This document shows, one piece after another, positions 36,306-46,900 of a stretch of 64,000 nucleotides of DNA (positions within the stretch are counted from its first letter, which is position 1; each line of letters begins with the position of its first letter). The notes beneath the pieces are model-generated. The model saw only the letters and a list, made by a program, of their open reading frames with translations, made no database searches and was not told where the DNA came from. This DNA comes from Adhaeribacter rhizoryzae (GTDB lineage Bacteria; Bacteroidota; Bacteroidia; Cytophagales; Hymenobacteraceae): NCBI RefSeq assembly GCF_008629685.1, contig NZ_VWSF01000002.1, positions 1 through 64,000 on the forward strand, given 5' to 3'. Made by a program: the position numbers and the translations under genes.

Positions 36306-37775
36306 TTAGTCTTTCACATCCCACCAAACCGGAACGTCAATCTCTTTTAAGCCCGGATAATTCTGATTGCGGGTTGCTTCTGTGTTTGGATAAATGATAC
36401 GTTTGGGAAGTTCGCCGGCTTCCAGGTTAGATGCCGCGGACGCCTGAATAAAATTTGGATAGCCGGTGCGGCGGTATTCCGTCCAGGCTTCGAACCCTTG
36501 CGTACCGTTGAAAGACAACCATTTTTGCGTAATTATTTGGTTCACCTGGGCTTCTACGGCTCCGCCGGCATAGGCAACTCCTGGTTTTTGCAACAGGGCG
36601 GTAGCATCGGCGGCACTTTCGCCTAAATAATCAAAAGAAGCGCGTATGCCCTGCTCGTAAAGCGATGCCGCGGTAGCACCACTTCCCCAACCTCTGGCAA
36701 CCGCTTCGGCTTGTAAAAAATAGCTTTCGGCAGCGCTAATAAGTGGTACCGCAGAATTAGCACTGGCTACAGCCGGGCCGGGCTTAGAATAATTGGTGGC
36801 CTGTAAACCTTGCCGGGCCGGCGTACATTCTACTCCCTGATCTATGCCGGCAAATTTACCTTGGTTGGTACCGGCTTGGGCAGGCGCATAAAATTTGTCG
36901 ATGCGGGCATCGTTGGTAGATTGTAAAAGTTCGAGCGCCGTGTTACTGGCCACCACATCTACGCCGCCTCTAAAAGTTACCTGCGTTTGAAAAAAGGGAT
37001 TGCGGTTTTGGGTTTGGTCCACAAATGCCACAGCAGCGGTTTCGCCCATTTCCAGAAATTGCGCATTAGCAGCATACATGGCTTTTATACCGGCTTCGGC
37101 TACCTGCGGCTTTACATAAGCCTGGCGTAAATAAAGTTTAAGTTTTAAGGTATTCGCGAACTTACGCCAAAGGCCCATATCGCCTCCAAAAATAATATCA
37201 TCTTTACCAGCAACCGTTGCATCATCATCAATTTTAGCAATAGCGGCATCCAGCATGGTAATAAGGCCGGTATAAATTTCTTCCTGGCTTTGGTACTCCG
37301 GGGTCAGGTTAGTTAAGCTTTGCAAAGCCGATGTAAAGGGTACATCGCCCCAGGCATCGGTAATAACCTGTAGGGTATACACCTGCATTATTTCGCCGAT
37401 GGCGGCATAATTAGGATTATTATTTTCATTACCCTGGTCCGCTACATATTTAAAATCGTTCAGTGCCCCGGCGTATAGTTCGCCCCAAACCCGGTCGTCG
37501 TAGTCGCTGGAGGTCATCTGGTACAGTTCCAAATCGCAATATTGGTTGGCGGCGCCGGCCTGGGTCCAGTGCTGCGCAAAATAATTCCCTAAAAACTGAA
37601 ACTGGTTGCCTAGAACATAACCCAACTCTCCAAAACCGGCCGGCAAGGTTAAAGCCGGGGTAGAAGTTGATGGGTTATTGGGGTCCTGGTTAATATCCAG
37701 GAAATTTTCGCACGAAGTAAAGCTCAGCGAAGTGGCAAATACAGTTGCGATTACGTATTTTTTATATATTCTCAT
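36306..37775 (-). CDS. SusD/RagB family lipoprotein (SusD-like 2 type)
   Basis: 489 aa, lipobox SFTSC (Cys23) followed by ENFLDINQDPNNPSTST, the hallmark N-terminus of the SusD-like 2 subgroup. TPR helices about 40-260, C-terminal segment with AESYFLQAEAVARGWG and QIITQKWLSFNGTQGFEAWTEYR. Partner of the SusC encoded 16 bp upstream. Paralogue of the protein at 42445-43929, with which it shares the same domain order. Confidence 0.93.
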   Translation of the reverse strand: MRIYKKYVIATVFATSLSFTSCENFLDINQDPNNPSTSTPALTLPAGFGELGYVLGNQFQFLGNYFAQHWTQAGAANQYCDLELYQMTSSDYDDRVWGELYAGALNDFKYVADQGNENNNPNYAAIGEIMQVYTLQVITDAWGDVPFTSALQSLTNLTPEYQSQEEIYTGLITMLDAAIAKIDDDATVAGKDDIIFGGDMGLWRKFANTLKLKLYLRQAYVKPQVAEAGIKAMYAANAQFLEMGETAAVAFVDQTQNRNPFFQTQVTFRGGVDVVASNTALELLQSTNDARIDKFYAPAQAGTNQGKFAGIDQGVECTPARQGLQATNYSKPGPAVASANSAVPLISAAESYFLQAEAVARGWGSGATAASLYEQGIRASFDYLGESAADATALLQKPGVAYAGGAVEAQVNQIITQKWLSFNGTQGFEAWTEYRRTGYPNFIQASAASNLEAGELPKRIIYPNTEATRNQNYPGLKEIDVPVWWDVKD

Positions 37776-37791
37776 TTTGCCTGTACAAATT

Positions 37792-40700
37792 TTAAAATGT
37801 TAATCTTATGTTGGCACCCCAGGTGCGGGTAGAAGGAGCGCCGCTATAATCGAAACCTTGCACGTTGCCGTTACCAAAGCTGTTCATTTCCGGATCGATG
37901 TAAGTGTTTTCATCCGGTGTCCATAAGAATAAATTCCGGCCCGATAAACCAAGCTCAATATTGCCAAAGAATGTTTTTTGCGTTATGGCGGTTGGCAATC
38001 TGTAAGAAAAGCTTACTTCTCTTAACTTGGTAAAAGAAGCATCAATAATATTGGTGGCTTCTGGTAAATTACCCCAGTAATCGTACAGGTTATCGTTTGT
38101 AAGAGGTGTTGTATTCTCAATATATTCGTTGGTATTACCCACCTGTACTACGGAGTTCGGAATAATAAAAGGCTGCCGGTCGTTGGTTAGTGTTTCCGGA
38201 GCCGTGCCGGCGAAGCGCTGCGTAGCCCGGGTTCTGGAATACATTTTTCCGCCCTGGCGGGTATCTACTACTACCGAAAGGCGGGCACCTTTATAGCGGA
38301 ACGTATTTACGACGCCGCCTTGCCAATCGGGGGTAACCGTTGGTATTAAAGATTGCTCGGCTGCCACCCGGGGCCGACCAGTAGCGGGGTTTACCACAAT
38401 TCTGCCTTGCGGATCACGCATCACATCATCGGCCTGAAAAACACCGTAAGGTTCTCCTTCTTTAATAATTAAGGCCGCTGAACTTAAACCGCCTAAGTCA
38501 ATGGGCGAGTGATTGTAAGTTTTGGTAACCAGGTTGTTGTTCTTCGTAAAGTTTACACTAATATCCCAGGCAAACCCATTTTCTACCTGCACCGGAGTAC
38601 CGCCAACTACCAGCTCTATGCCTTTGTTGGTCATGTCGCCGGCATTTAATACACTCGACCCAAAACCAGTAGAATAGGCTATTGGTACGCTCACGATCAA
38701 GTCCTGTGAACGCTGGTCGTAATAACTGGCATCAATGGTAAAACGCTGATCAAAGAACCGTAAATCGGCACCAATCTCGAAAGAAGTTGTTTTTTCCGGC
38801 CTAAGATTGGGATTGCCCACAACATTGCTTACCTCAAAACCTGGTATTCCGCCAAACGGAAAATTTAAATCTGTGCCCTGAAAACCATCCGAAATATTGC
38901 CCGATACAAATACCGATCTGGTTTGGTAAGGCAGCTCGCCGCCATTACCCACACGGGCAAAGTTGGCCCGCAATTTGGCAACGTTTATAGGCGTAGTGCT
39001 CGCAAAATCAAAAGCTGTAGCGGCATCAAAGGCTAAGCTAACCGCCGGATAAAAAAAGCTGTTGTTATTAATAGGCAGGGTAGAAGCCCAGTCGTTGCGG
39101 CCGGTAAGTTCCAGCCAGGCATAGTCTCTGAAACCAAATTTGGCGGTACCGTAAACACCCAGCAATCTTATTTTATCGCGGTAGCTGTAAGCCAAAGGGG
39201 TACCTACAATATTGCTGAGCGAGCGAAACTGGTTGTTGGCCAAAGCATCGGCCTGGGCAAATAAGCGCTCATTCGAAACCTGTCTTACGTTAGACCCAAC
39301 CAATATATCCATCGTTAAGTCGGTGGTAAGGTTACGGAAGTACGAAAGCATCAGGTCCGAATTAATTTCTCGGTTATAAATTTGGGTTTCGGAGTACATG
39401 CCGTTATCGTTGGTAGAGGCATTAGGCCCTTCCACATCCCGGATTGCCCAGAATTGCTGGCGGCGATCGGTATAAAAATCGGTCCCAATCCGGTAAGTCA
39501 GGTTTAGGTTATCGTTAAATTTATACCCCAACGTAACGTTGCCAAACAAGCGATCTACATTGTTGGTGTAAGTCCGGTTGGCAATTACCCAATAAGGATT
39601 AACGGTGTAAGGCGAGTAAAAATTAGTTTCATCGTTAAAAGGGTTGGTTAAGTCTTTCAATTCCAAAATAGGAATATCGCGGGGCGTTTGAATAATTTGG
39701 TCGTATACCGAATTGCCTTGGCCGGTTAAAGCAAAATCGCCGCCGGATTTTACGTAAGTTAAAGAAGCCGTAGAACTAAAATTATTGGCCAGTTTAGTAG
39801 AGCCTTTAAATGCCAGCGAGTTGCGGTGGTATTCGGTACCAGGAGTAATGCCTTTTTGCCTGGTGTTGGAGTATGAAGTATAATAATTTCCTTTTTCGGC
39901 CCCACCAGATAAAGATAAGGTATTGGTAAAGTTAGAGCCATAATCAAAGAATTCTTTTACGTTATCGGGCAAGGCGGCATAAGGCTTAATGCGTTGCTGG
40001 TTATTTACCACATGGCCCCACGGCCGTAATACGCCGTCGAATTTTGGGCCCCAACTCGTATTTTCGAGCAAATCTGGCACCCCAAAGAAACCCTGTCCGT
40101 AGCTGTTCTGGAAAGTTGGGTAGCGAAGAACATCTTCTACGGTATAAGAAGATACTACCGTAATTTCGGCTTTTTTATTGGCGTTTTTACCAGATTTAGT
40201 GGTAATCATAATGGCGCCGTTGGCTGCCCGGGCGCCATACAAAGCGGCTGCCGCCGGACCTTTTAAAATATTCACCGACTCTATATCATCCGGATTAATG
40301 TCGTTGGCACGGTTTCCCACATCAACGCCGTTGTTCAGGTTATCGGGCAAACCTGTTGCATCATTGGCTCCAATAGCGCCGTTATCAATTGGTATGCCAT
40401 CTACCACAAACAAGGCTTGGTTAGAACCGGTAAAAGATTTATTACCCCTTATTACTACCCGGGTTGAGGAGCCCGGAGCACCTCCCTGGCTTTGAATATT
40501 TACGCCGGCCACTTTGCCTTGCAACGAATTTAATACGCTACGCTCCCGGCCTTGTGTAAGCGCCTCTGAACCTACCTCTTGTGTGGCATACCCCAGTGTT
40601 CTTTTTTCCTGCTCGCGGCCCAGGGCCGTTACTACCACTTCGCCTAATTGCTTGGCATCGGTGGCTAAAGCTACATTTAAAGTGGTGGCGTTGCCAATGG

Positions 40701-40953
40701 TACGCTCGGTGGTAGTATAACCTACAAAACTGAATATCAGGGTTGTACCATTTTCGGGTATGTTAATTGTATAATTGCCGGTAGCATCGGTAGCCGTACC
40801 AACCTGGGTGCCTTTCACCAATACCGTAACTCCCGGAAGCCCATCGCCATTCGTAGCATCCGTAACCCTACCGGTAATTGTTCTGTTTTGTGCCATAGCT
40901 TCCTGTAAAAGCGCCGACAACAAGAAAAGACTCAGTAATAGAATTTTTCTCAT
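37792..40953 (-). CDS. SusC/RagA family TonB-linked transporter
   Basis: 1053 aa from the ATG at 40953 (MRKILLLSLFLL), which gives a clean signal peptide ending EAMAQ; the frame runs 48 codons further upstream without a good start. Carboxypeptidase-like domain (about 23-95, ITGRVTDATNGDGLPGVTVLV), TonB box region LGEVVVTALGREQEKRTLGY, plug with DIESVNILKGPAAAALYGAR, and a barrel ending in IRLTF. Very similar to the SusC at 43946-47161. First gene of a four-gene operon. Confidence 0.95.
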   Translation of the reverse strand: MRKILLLSLFLLSALLQEAMAQNRTITGRVTDATNGDGLPGVTVLVKGTQVGTATDATGNYTINIPENGTTLIFSFVGYTTTERTIGNATTLNVALATDAKQLGEVVVTALGREQEKRTLGYATQEVGSEALTQGRERSVLNSLQGKVAGVNIQSQGGAPGSSTRVVIRGNKSFTGSNQALFVVDGIPIDNGAIGANDATGLPDNLNNGVDVGNRANDINPDDIESVNILKGPAAAALYGARAANGAIMITTKSGKNANKKAEITVVSSYTVEDVLRYPTFQNSYGQGFFGVPDLLENTSWGPKFDGVLRPWGHVVNNQQRIKPYAALPDNVKEFFDYGSNFTNTLSLSGGAEKGNYYTSYSNTRQKGITPGTEYHRNSLAFKGSTKLANNFSSTASLTYVKSGGDFALTGQGNSVYDQIIQTPRDIPILELKDLTNPFNDETNFYSPYTVNPYWVIANRTYTNNVDRLFGNVTLGYKFNDNLNLTYRIGTDFYTDRRQQFWAIRDVEGPNASTNDNGMYSETQIYNREINSDLMLSYFRNLTTDLTMDILVGSNVRQVSNERLFAQADALANNQFRSLSNIVGTPLAYSYRDKIRLLGVYGTAKFGFRDYAWLELTGRNDWASTLPINNNSFFYPAVSLAFDAATAFDFASTTPINVAKLRANFARVGNGGELPYQTRSVFVSGNISDGFQGTDLNFPFGGIPGFEVSNVVGNPNLRPEKTTSFEIGADLRFFDQRFTIDASYYDQRSQDLIVSVPIAYSTGFGSSVLNAGDMTNKGIELVVGGTPVQVENGFAWDISVNFTKNNNLVTKTYNHSPIDLGGLSSAALIIKEGEPYGVFQADDVMRDPQGRIVVNPATGRPRVAAEQSLIPTVTPDWQGGVVNTFRYKGARLSVVVDTRQGGKMYSRTRATQRFAGTAPETLTNDRQPFIIPNSVVQVGNTNEYIENTTPLTNDNLYDYWGNLPEATNIIDASFTKLREVSFSYRLPTAITQKTFFGNIELGLSGRNLFLWTPDENTYIDPEMNSFGNGNVQGFDYSGAPSTRTWGANIRLTF

Positions 40954-41463
40954 TTTGTTAAATTTAAGTTGAGATTGGAATTTAATCAGTAAACCAGAAT
41001 TTGAAATAATTGCATCAGTAGTATATATATTAAAAATAATATTTTTTATATAATTAAATAAATAAATATGTGTCAATTGTCGAATAACAGGAATCAAGTG
41101 TTAAATAAAGGCAATCAGTTGTAAACCAATTATTATGCTTGTAGACCTATATTTGGCTTGAATTAATTACTTTATTTTTTGTACTATTTTTTAAAAATAA
41201 AGTTTCTTGATAGGGGTGTAAACCGGCACGATTATTTTTGTTTTGGAGCATGTGTTGTTCATAGACCGGCAACAAAACAGAATATTTTATAACTGCCAAG
41301 CGCCGATTAAAAGCACGTTTTTTTCATAATGGTAAATGTATTGGCAAGTAAAATATTGATTACCAATACTATTTGTGAATGGGTTCGGGTGCTGGCCTGT
41401 TGTTAGCCGATGTAGCGCAATATTTGCTTATATACTGTTTATAAGTCTATGGTAATCACCCTT

Positions 41464-41518
41464 GTTATTCAGGAAGAATTTATGTAGAAGTTAGCCAAAG
41501 ATAATTCTTCTGAGTAAC
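41464..41518. repeat. Dispersed palindromic intergenic repeat, copy 3
   Basis: gttattcaggaagaatt pairs imperfectly with aattcttctgagtaac. The bases after the right arm, about 41519-41550 (tggtgggttgcttaaactgctatt), are shared with copy 5 at 60210-60264, so the homology extends beyond the palindrome. Confidence 0.6.
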
Positions 41519-41573
41519 ACTGGTGGGTTGCTTAAACTGCTATTATTTACTTTTGTGAAACACTAATAATTAA

Positions 41574-41756
41574 GGATGTTTTAATACCAAGTCACTTAAA
41601 GATGATGCCATAAAAGGTCAAGAAAATCAGAATGACAGCGTTAAGTGGAATTTATTTGATCTTTTCTATGGAATAGCCTTCATACTATTAGGTATAATTA
41701 GTATAAATGGTAAAAAGATTAAGCGTGGTGGTCTGGTAAGTTTATGGGAGTTGTGA
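41574..41756 (+). pseudogene. Start-less fragment of a small membrane protein
   Basis: 61 codons open after a stop at 41571 and ending TGA at 41754-41756, with no ATG, GTG or TTG at the front. The product would contain a hydrophilic stretch (KSLKDDAIKGQENQNDSVK) followed by one membrane helix (LFDLFYGIAFILLGIISI). It looks like a truncated remnant; it abuts the end of the repeat-associated sequence. Family not recognised. Confidence 0.35.
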
Positions 41757-41820
41757 TAACGGCTGTTGTGGGTTAATATATTTGTGGCAGCCGTATAACT
41801 ATAAGTTTTATACAATTTTA

Positions 41821-41860
41821 GTAAATAAAAAAGCCTGCTTATGCAGGCTTTTTTATTTAC
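41821..41860 (-). terminator. Intrinsic terminator of the second SusCD-Lipid_bd operon
   Basis: Perfect 18-bp inverted repeat gtaaataaaaaagcctgc / gcaggcttttttatttac with a 4-nt loop, 15 bp after the stop of the Lipid_bd gene on the minus strand. It shares the GCAGGC stem with the terminator at 34975-35007. Confidence 0.9.
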
Positions 41861-41875
41861 TAAAATTTATGAATA

Positions 41876-42415
41876 TTAATATTCATCTTCTGCCCACGCT
41901 GTTCTGCGGTGGCCGGTAATAATGTAAGTACTATTGTCGAAAGTAGAGGTGTAGCGCACATAAATGCTATCGGCGGTAGCGCCGCTTGGCTGTTTAGATG
42001 CACCTAACATTACTTTACCTTCCTGAACAGTGAAAGTTTTACCCGCTTTACCGGCAGCCGTGTTAGGAATATCTGTACCCGATATGGTTAAGGCATTTAC
42101 ATCAACGGTAGCTTTACCCAAAATGGCTACTGCCTGCGTTGTACCCAACCGAAGCCAAGCCTGGTTATTTACATTGTCGGAAGTATTATAGGTACGGAAA
42201 GCGAACAAGGTGCCAAGTGCGTTGGTAGCTGTAGCGCCAACGGCCGGACCCAAGGTGGTTCCGCCGTTGGTAGTTGTGTAAACATGCGTTAACCATTCGC
42301 CGGCAATTGGATAAACCGCCGAAGTTTCAACTTCCTGGTCCGGCAACGTTTCGCAGCTCATAGCGGTTAGTGCCATAAGCCCAAGAAAGGCAATTTTTAT
42401 ATTTTTTAAATTCAT
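41876..42415 (-). CDS. Lipid_bd family surface lipoprotein (paralogue)
   Basis: 179 aa, lipobox TAMSC (Cys21). AVYPIAGEWLTHVYTT, the TYNTSDNVNNQAWLRL segment and the DSIYVRYTS strand correspond in order to the protein at 35025-35519, with an insertion near 55-70. Last gene of the SusC-SusD-Lipid_bd operon; ends at a very strong terminator. Confidence 0.82.
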   Translation of the reverse strand: MNLKNIKIAFLGLMALTAMSCETLPDQEVETSAVYPIAGEWLTHVYTTTNGGTTLGPAVGATATNALGTLFAFRTYNTSDNVNNQAWLRLGTTQAVAILGKATVDVNALTISGTDIPNTAAGKAGKTFTVQEGKVMLGASKQPSGATADSIYVRYTSTFDNSTYIITGHRRTAWAEDEY

Positions 42416-42444
42416 TTTTAAGTCTGTTTATTTAAAATCAAGAA

Positions 42445-43929
42445 TTACTTATGCCACCACATTTTATTATTTAATGCCTCAGGAGCTGGGGTATTGGCGT
42501 TATAGTCTCTTGAGATTTTTGGGTAAGGCAATCTTCTTGGAATTTGACCGGCTGGCAAAATACTGTTTGGTGAAACGGTATATTGGCCAGGTACATAACT
42601 AGGATCGGTGGTAGCTACAGCGCTAATTTTAGGGTATCCGGTTCTGTTTTGGTCGAAGAACGAATCCCAGGCTTGCGAGCGGGTAGCGGCAACCCATTTC
42701 TGGGTAATAATTTGCTCCAACATCTGCTCGGCGGTACCAGCGGTATTAAAGGCGTATTTGCCTCCGGCAGCTAAGAATGTGGCTGCGTTTTGTCCCCAAC
42801 GGCTAAATGCTTTGGTAACAGCATCATCATAACTGGTTTTAGCTGCAGCTGCATCCGGAGCAGCTTTTCTAACAAAAAACTCTGCTTTTAAGAAAGATAC
42901 TTCAGCCGCCGACATAAAATACACCGCATCGGTAGCCGCTAAGCGAGCGCCAGATGTATTAACATTAGGTATAGTAGGGCTTACTAAATAATTGCCTTGC
43001 TCCAGACCCGAAAATCTTGGAAGCGTAGGGTTGCCTACATGTGCATCGGTTGGCAGGAAAAATGCCTCTACGCGTGGGTCGTTGTTGGCTTGCAAATATT
43101 TAAGCAAGGTATTACTAGCCCGCAGGTTAATGCTGGTATTCAGTTTACGGTTGTTTTGCTCATACAATGGGTTAGATTTGTTTTCCGCATCTGTAAATAC
43201 ATTAACTGAAGCGTCTACCGTTAACAAGTCATTTTCGGTAATCAGGGCTTCAATAGCGGCCTGGTTGGCAGCAAAATCGCGCATTAATATTTTTAATTTC
43301 AGCGATTTAGCAAATTTTACCCAATTATCGGTATTGCCCTGAAACACGTAGTCGGCGGTACCCATCGAAGGTAAGGTTTTTGCCTCAGCCTGCTTCGCAA
43401 TAGCGTCATCCAGCATCTTAATAATAATGGCATTAGACTCTTTGTTTTCCACAAAAACCGGATTCTCATTCGTTTCCAGGCTTAAGCCTTCACTAATAGG
43501 AATAGCGCCATACATATCGTTCAGTACATGGTAATCGAAAGCGGCCATTACTCTTGCGGCAATATAATACTGCCAGCTATTAGAGGTGGTGGCTTTTTGC
43601 TGAATTACCTGCAGGTCTTTTAACCCACCAGCCCACATATTAGTCCAGATACCGTTATAATCGGCAGCGGTTACATTGTACTGCTCAATGGTGCGGTACT
43701 GGCTGGAGTTGTTATTTTGGGTATAATGCTGCGACCACAAGCTACCAAAAAGCTGTAAATCGCCCCCAATTTTGGCTGCCGACCACATAATGCCCGAAGG
43801 TAAAAGTAAGTTAGGCTCCGCATTAGGTAAATTATTCGGACTATCGTTAATATCCAGAAGGTCTTTCTCACAGGCTGTAAAAGAAAACAGCACCAATAAG
43901 ACAGAAGCTAAAAATTTATATCTTTTCAT
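42445..43929 (-). CDS. SusD/RagB family lipoprotein (SusD-like 2 type)
   Basis: 494 aa with lipobox SFTAC (Cys20) followed by EKDLLDINDSPNNLPNAEP. Helical TPR core, AAEVSFLKAEFFVRKA and QIITQKWVAATRSQAWDSFF near the C-terminus as in the paralogue at 36306-37775. Encoded 16 bp after its SusC partner; the same 16-bp gap occurs in the other operon, supporting a duplication. Confidence 0.93.
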   Translation of the reverse strand: MKRYKFLASVLLVLFSFTACEKDLLDINDSPNNLPNAEPNLLLPSGIMWSAAKIGGDLQLFGSLWSQHYTQNNNSSQYRTIEQYNVTAADYNGIWTNMWAGGLKDLQVIQQKATTSNSWQYYIAARVMAAFDYHVLNDMYGAIPISEGLSLETNENPVFVENKESNAIIIKMLDDAIAKQAEAKTLPSMGTADYVFQGNTDNWVKFAKSLKLKILMRDFAANQAAIEALITENDLLTVDASVNVFTDAENKSNPLYEQNNRKLNTSINLRASNTLLKYLQANNDPRVEAFFLPTDAHVGNPTLPRFSGLEQGNYLVSPTIPNVNTSGARLAATDAVYFMSAAEVSFLKAEFFVRKAAPDAAAAKTSYDDAVTKAFSRWGQNAATFLAAGGKYAFNTAGTAEQMLEQIITQKWVAATRSQAWDSFFDQNRTGYPKISAVATTDPSYVPGQYTVSPNSILPAGQIPRRLPYPKISRDYNANTPAPEALNNKMWWHK

Positions 43930-43945
43930 TTTAATATTTTATACT

Positions 43946-46900
43946 TTAAAAGGTAACTCTTAAGCTAACACCGTAGTTCCGCATGGTTGGGAAAGCAGCA
44001 AACTCACCTAACTCAGAAGAAATATCGTTGCCGTAGTTAGTAGCTTCCGGGTCTACGAAGTTGTTAGATTTAGGCGTAAATAATAAAAGGTTACGACCAA
44101 TCAGGCTGATAGAAGCACCAGACATTTTAGCTTTAGACACCAGGCTAACCGGTAAATTGTAAGATAATACTACTTCGCGCAGTTTTACGTAGTCTCTGTC
44201 TAAAATAAAGTTGTGGAAACGAGCCGGAGAAGCGTTGCTCCAGTAGTTATAAACGCTGGTATATGGTACCGGAATATCATTCTCTACGTAAGTAACTTCG
44301 CCGCCCGGAGTAGTTGGCAGAATTTCTTTTACGGAGTTTGGCACCACAAACGGCTGACGGTAGTTGTAAGTAGTTTCGGTAGAGTTACCTACGAAATTGT
44401 TTAGCTGTTTGGTGTAAGAATAAAACTGACCACCTTTCCGCCAATCAACAACGGCATTTAAAGAAATACCTTTGTAAGTAAAACCATTCGAGAAGCCCAG
44501 GATAAAATCAGGGTTAGAAGTACCTACGGTTTCTTTTAAAGTAGCATCGGTAGCTTCTACACCGTTTGATTGTACAATAACTTTACCAGCCATTGGGCCA
44601 GACTGTACAGTTCTGAAAGCCGGAACTTTAAAAGTACCTAATGGCTGACCTACTTCGGCTACATAATCAACGGAGTAAACGCTGGTAATTAAGAATTCTT
44701 TTGCATCGCCGTAAAGCGACAGCACCTCACTTTTGTTTTTGGTAAAGTTGGTGGCAAATTCCCACTGGAAGTTATCGGTTTTTACTGGTATTAACGACAA
44801 ACGTGCTTCAACACCACGGTTGGCAATATTGCCAATATTTCGGGTTTGGGTGGTAAAACCAGTTTCAGGCGCTACAGTAGCGCTTACAATCTGATCTTTG
44901 GTTTGTCTGTCGTAGTACGATACATCTAAACCTACGCGGCTTTCGAACCACCGGGTATCTAAACCAAGTTCCCACTCCCGGGTAATTTCCGGACGTAAAG
45001 TTTGGTTACCCTGGTTGTTGCTCTGCGTTTGGCCGGCAACACCACCTACTGGTAAATAAATATTACCGAAACCTAAGCTAATTTGAGTAGCCGGGTAAGT
45101 GCTGTTTACTAAATATGGAGCAGCATCGTTACCGGTTTTACCCCAGGCACCCCGCACTTTCAGGAAGCTTAATCTATCTGATTGGAAATTTGGTAACAAT
45201 TCAGATAATACCAAAGAGGTGTTAGCACCCCAGTAGAAGTAGCTGTTGTTGCCTTTTGGCAAAGTAGAAGACCAGTCGTTGCGTAAAGAAAGGTTTACAA
45301 ACCAGTAATCTCTAAATCCAAAATCAATATTACCAAAAGCTGCTAATAAAGCCCGCTCATTTTTAAAAGATTCGGTTACCGGTGTACCACTGGTATTTTG
45401 TAAGCTATACCATTCTGGTACGTTTAAGCCGGTTACATAAGAAGTAAGCGTGTTATAGCTTCTGGAGTTGTAGTTACCGCCCACAATACCGCCTAAAGTT
45501 ATATCTTCGTTAAGGGTATAATTGCCTTGCAACAAAGCGCTCATATCTAATTGCTGGTCGCGGCGGGTAGTTTCGCCGTAGCGGCCCGGTACATCGGTCT
45601 GGCCTCCTAATTTACCATAGCTACCCGGTGTATAGGTAATACGGGCACCCTGATCGTAGAATCTGGCGTTGTTAAAGTCACCACCGGCCCGTACAATGGC
45701 TTTGGTGCCTTTAAACACTTCGTAACCTAATTCGAGTTTACCAAATACCCGGTCTTCCTGCATGGTAGTTTTGTTATTGTTAATAACAAAGTATGGGTTC
45801 TCGGCATAAACGGTAAAGTAGTTATCTGGTGTATTGTAAGGATTGTTTAAATCTTTTAACTGGCTGATAGGAACATCAACCGGGATTTGCTGAATTTCCT
45901 GGAATACAGTGGCGCCACCATCGCTGGTACCCTGACCGGTAAAAATAGCGCTTACATCTCTTCTGGTGTAGGCAATATTATAATCAGAAGTAAACTTACC
46001 ATAGTTTGAGTTACCCCGGAAAGAGAAGTTATTACGGGTATATTTGTCAACATCGGTAGGAACTGCGCCGTTTTGGTTAGTATTAGCGTAAGAGAAAGCA
46101 AAAGCATTGTTCTGGCCACCACCCGAAACAGTTACGGAATTCTGTACTTCGGAACCCGTTTCAAAGAAATTTCTGGTATTATCCTTAGCATAAGCAAATG
46201 GTTTTCTGCGGGCTTCGCCATCAACTTCGGCACCCCAGGTACGCACAACACCATCTAATCTAGGTCCCCAAGAACCATTTTCGTGCGGGTCGTACAACGG
46301 CCAGCCTTGTCCGAAAACATTTTGGGTTTGCACGGTGCGCAGCACATTACTGGCGGTATAAGCACCAGAGTAAGATACGCGTACCCGGTCGTTGAGCTTA
46401 CCTCTTTTAGTAGTAATCATTATTACCCCGTGGGCAGCCCGCGAACCGTAAAGCGCAGTAGCAGAGGCACCTTTTAAAACAGTAACCGATTCTACATCTT
46501 CCGGGTTAATGTCGTTGGCCTGGTTACCAAAGTCTACCGCTCTGGTAGATTGGTTTACGTTGCTACCGGTGTTGGCATTGTTGTAGTTGATGTTGTTAAT
46601 AGGCACACCATCTACCACGTAAAGCGGGTTGTTGCCACCGGTAAAAGAAGAAACCCCTCTAATGATAACCTTAGTAGAAGCACCTGGCGAACCGGAACTG
46701 GAGATTGCTACCCCAGGCACTTTGCCCTGAATACCGCTCATTACGTTATTTGGCCGGGCCTGCGTTACATCTTCCGATTTAATGGTACTGGCGGCATAAC
46801 CTAAAGTTTTTTCTTCCCGGGCAATACCCAAAGCCGTTACCACTACTTCATTTAATTGTCTGGCATCGGTACCTAAGTTAATATTAATGGTAGTAGCATT

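Larger units (their letters stand above)
40954..41820. other. Intergenic region between the two paralogous Sus operons
   Basis: Holds the promoter of the minus-strand SusC gene, the dispersed repeat at 41464-41518 and a start-less membrane-protein fragment at 41574-41756 (separate entries). The first 500 bases are AT-rich with nothing else I can name. Confidence 0.4.

Noticed and set aside
40954-41098. 48-codon N-terminal extension of the SusC gene to 41097
   Set aside because: The extension is AT-rich, has no signal peptide, and ATG 40953 gives the normal SusC signal peptide.
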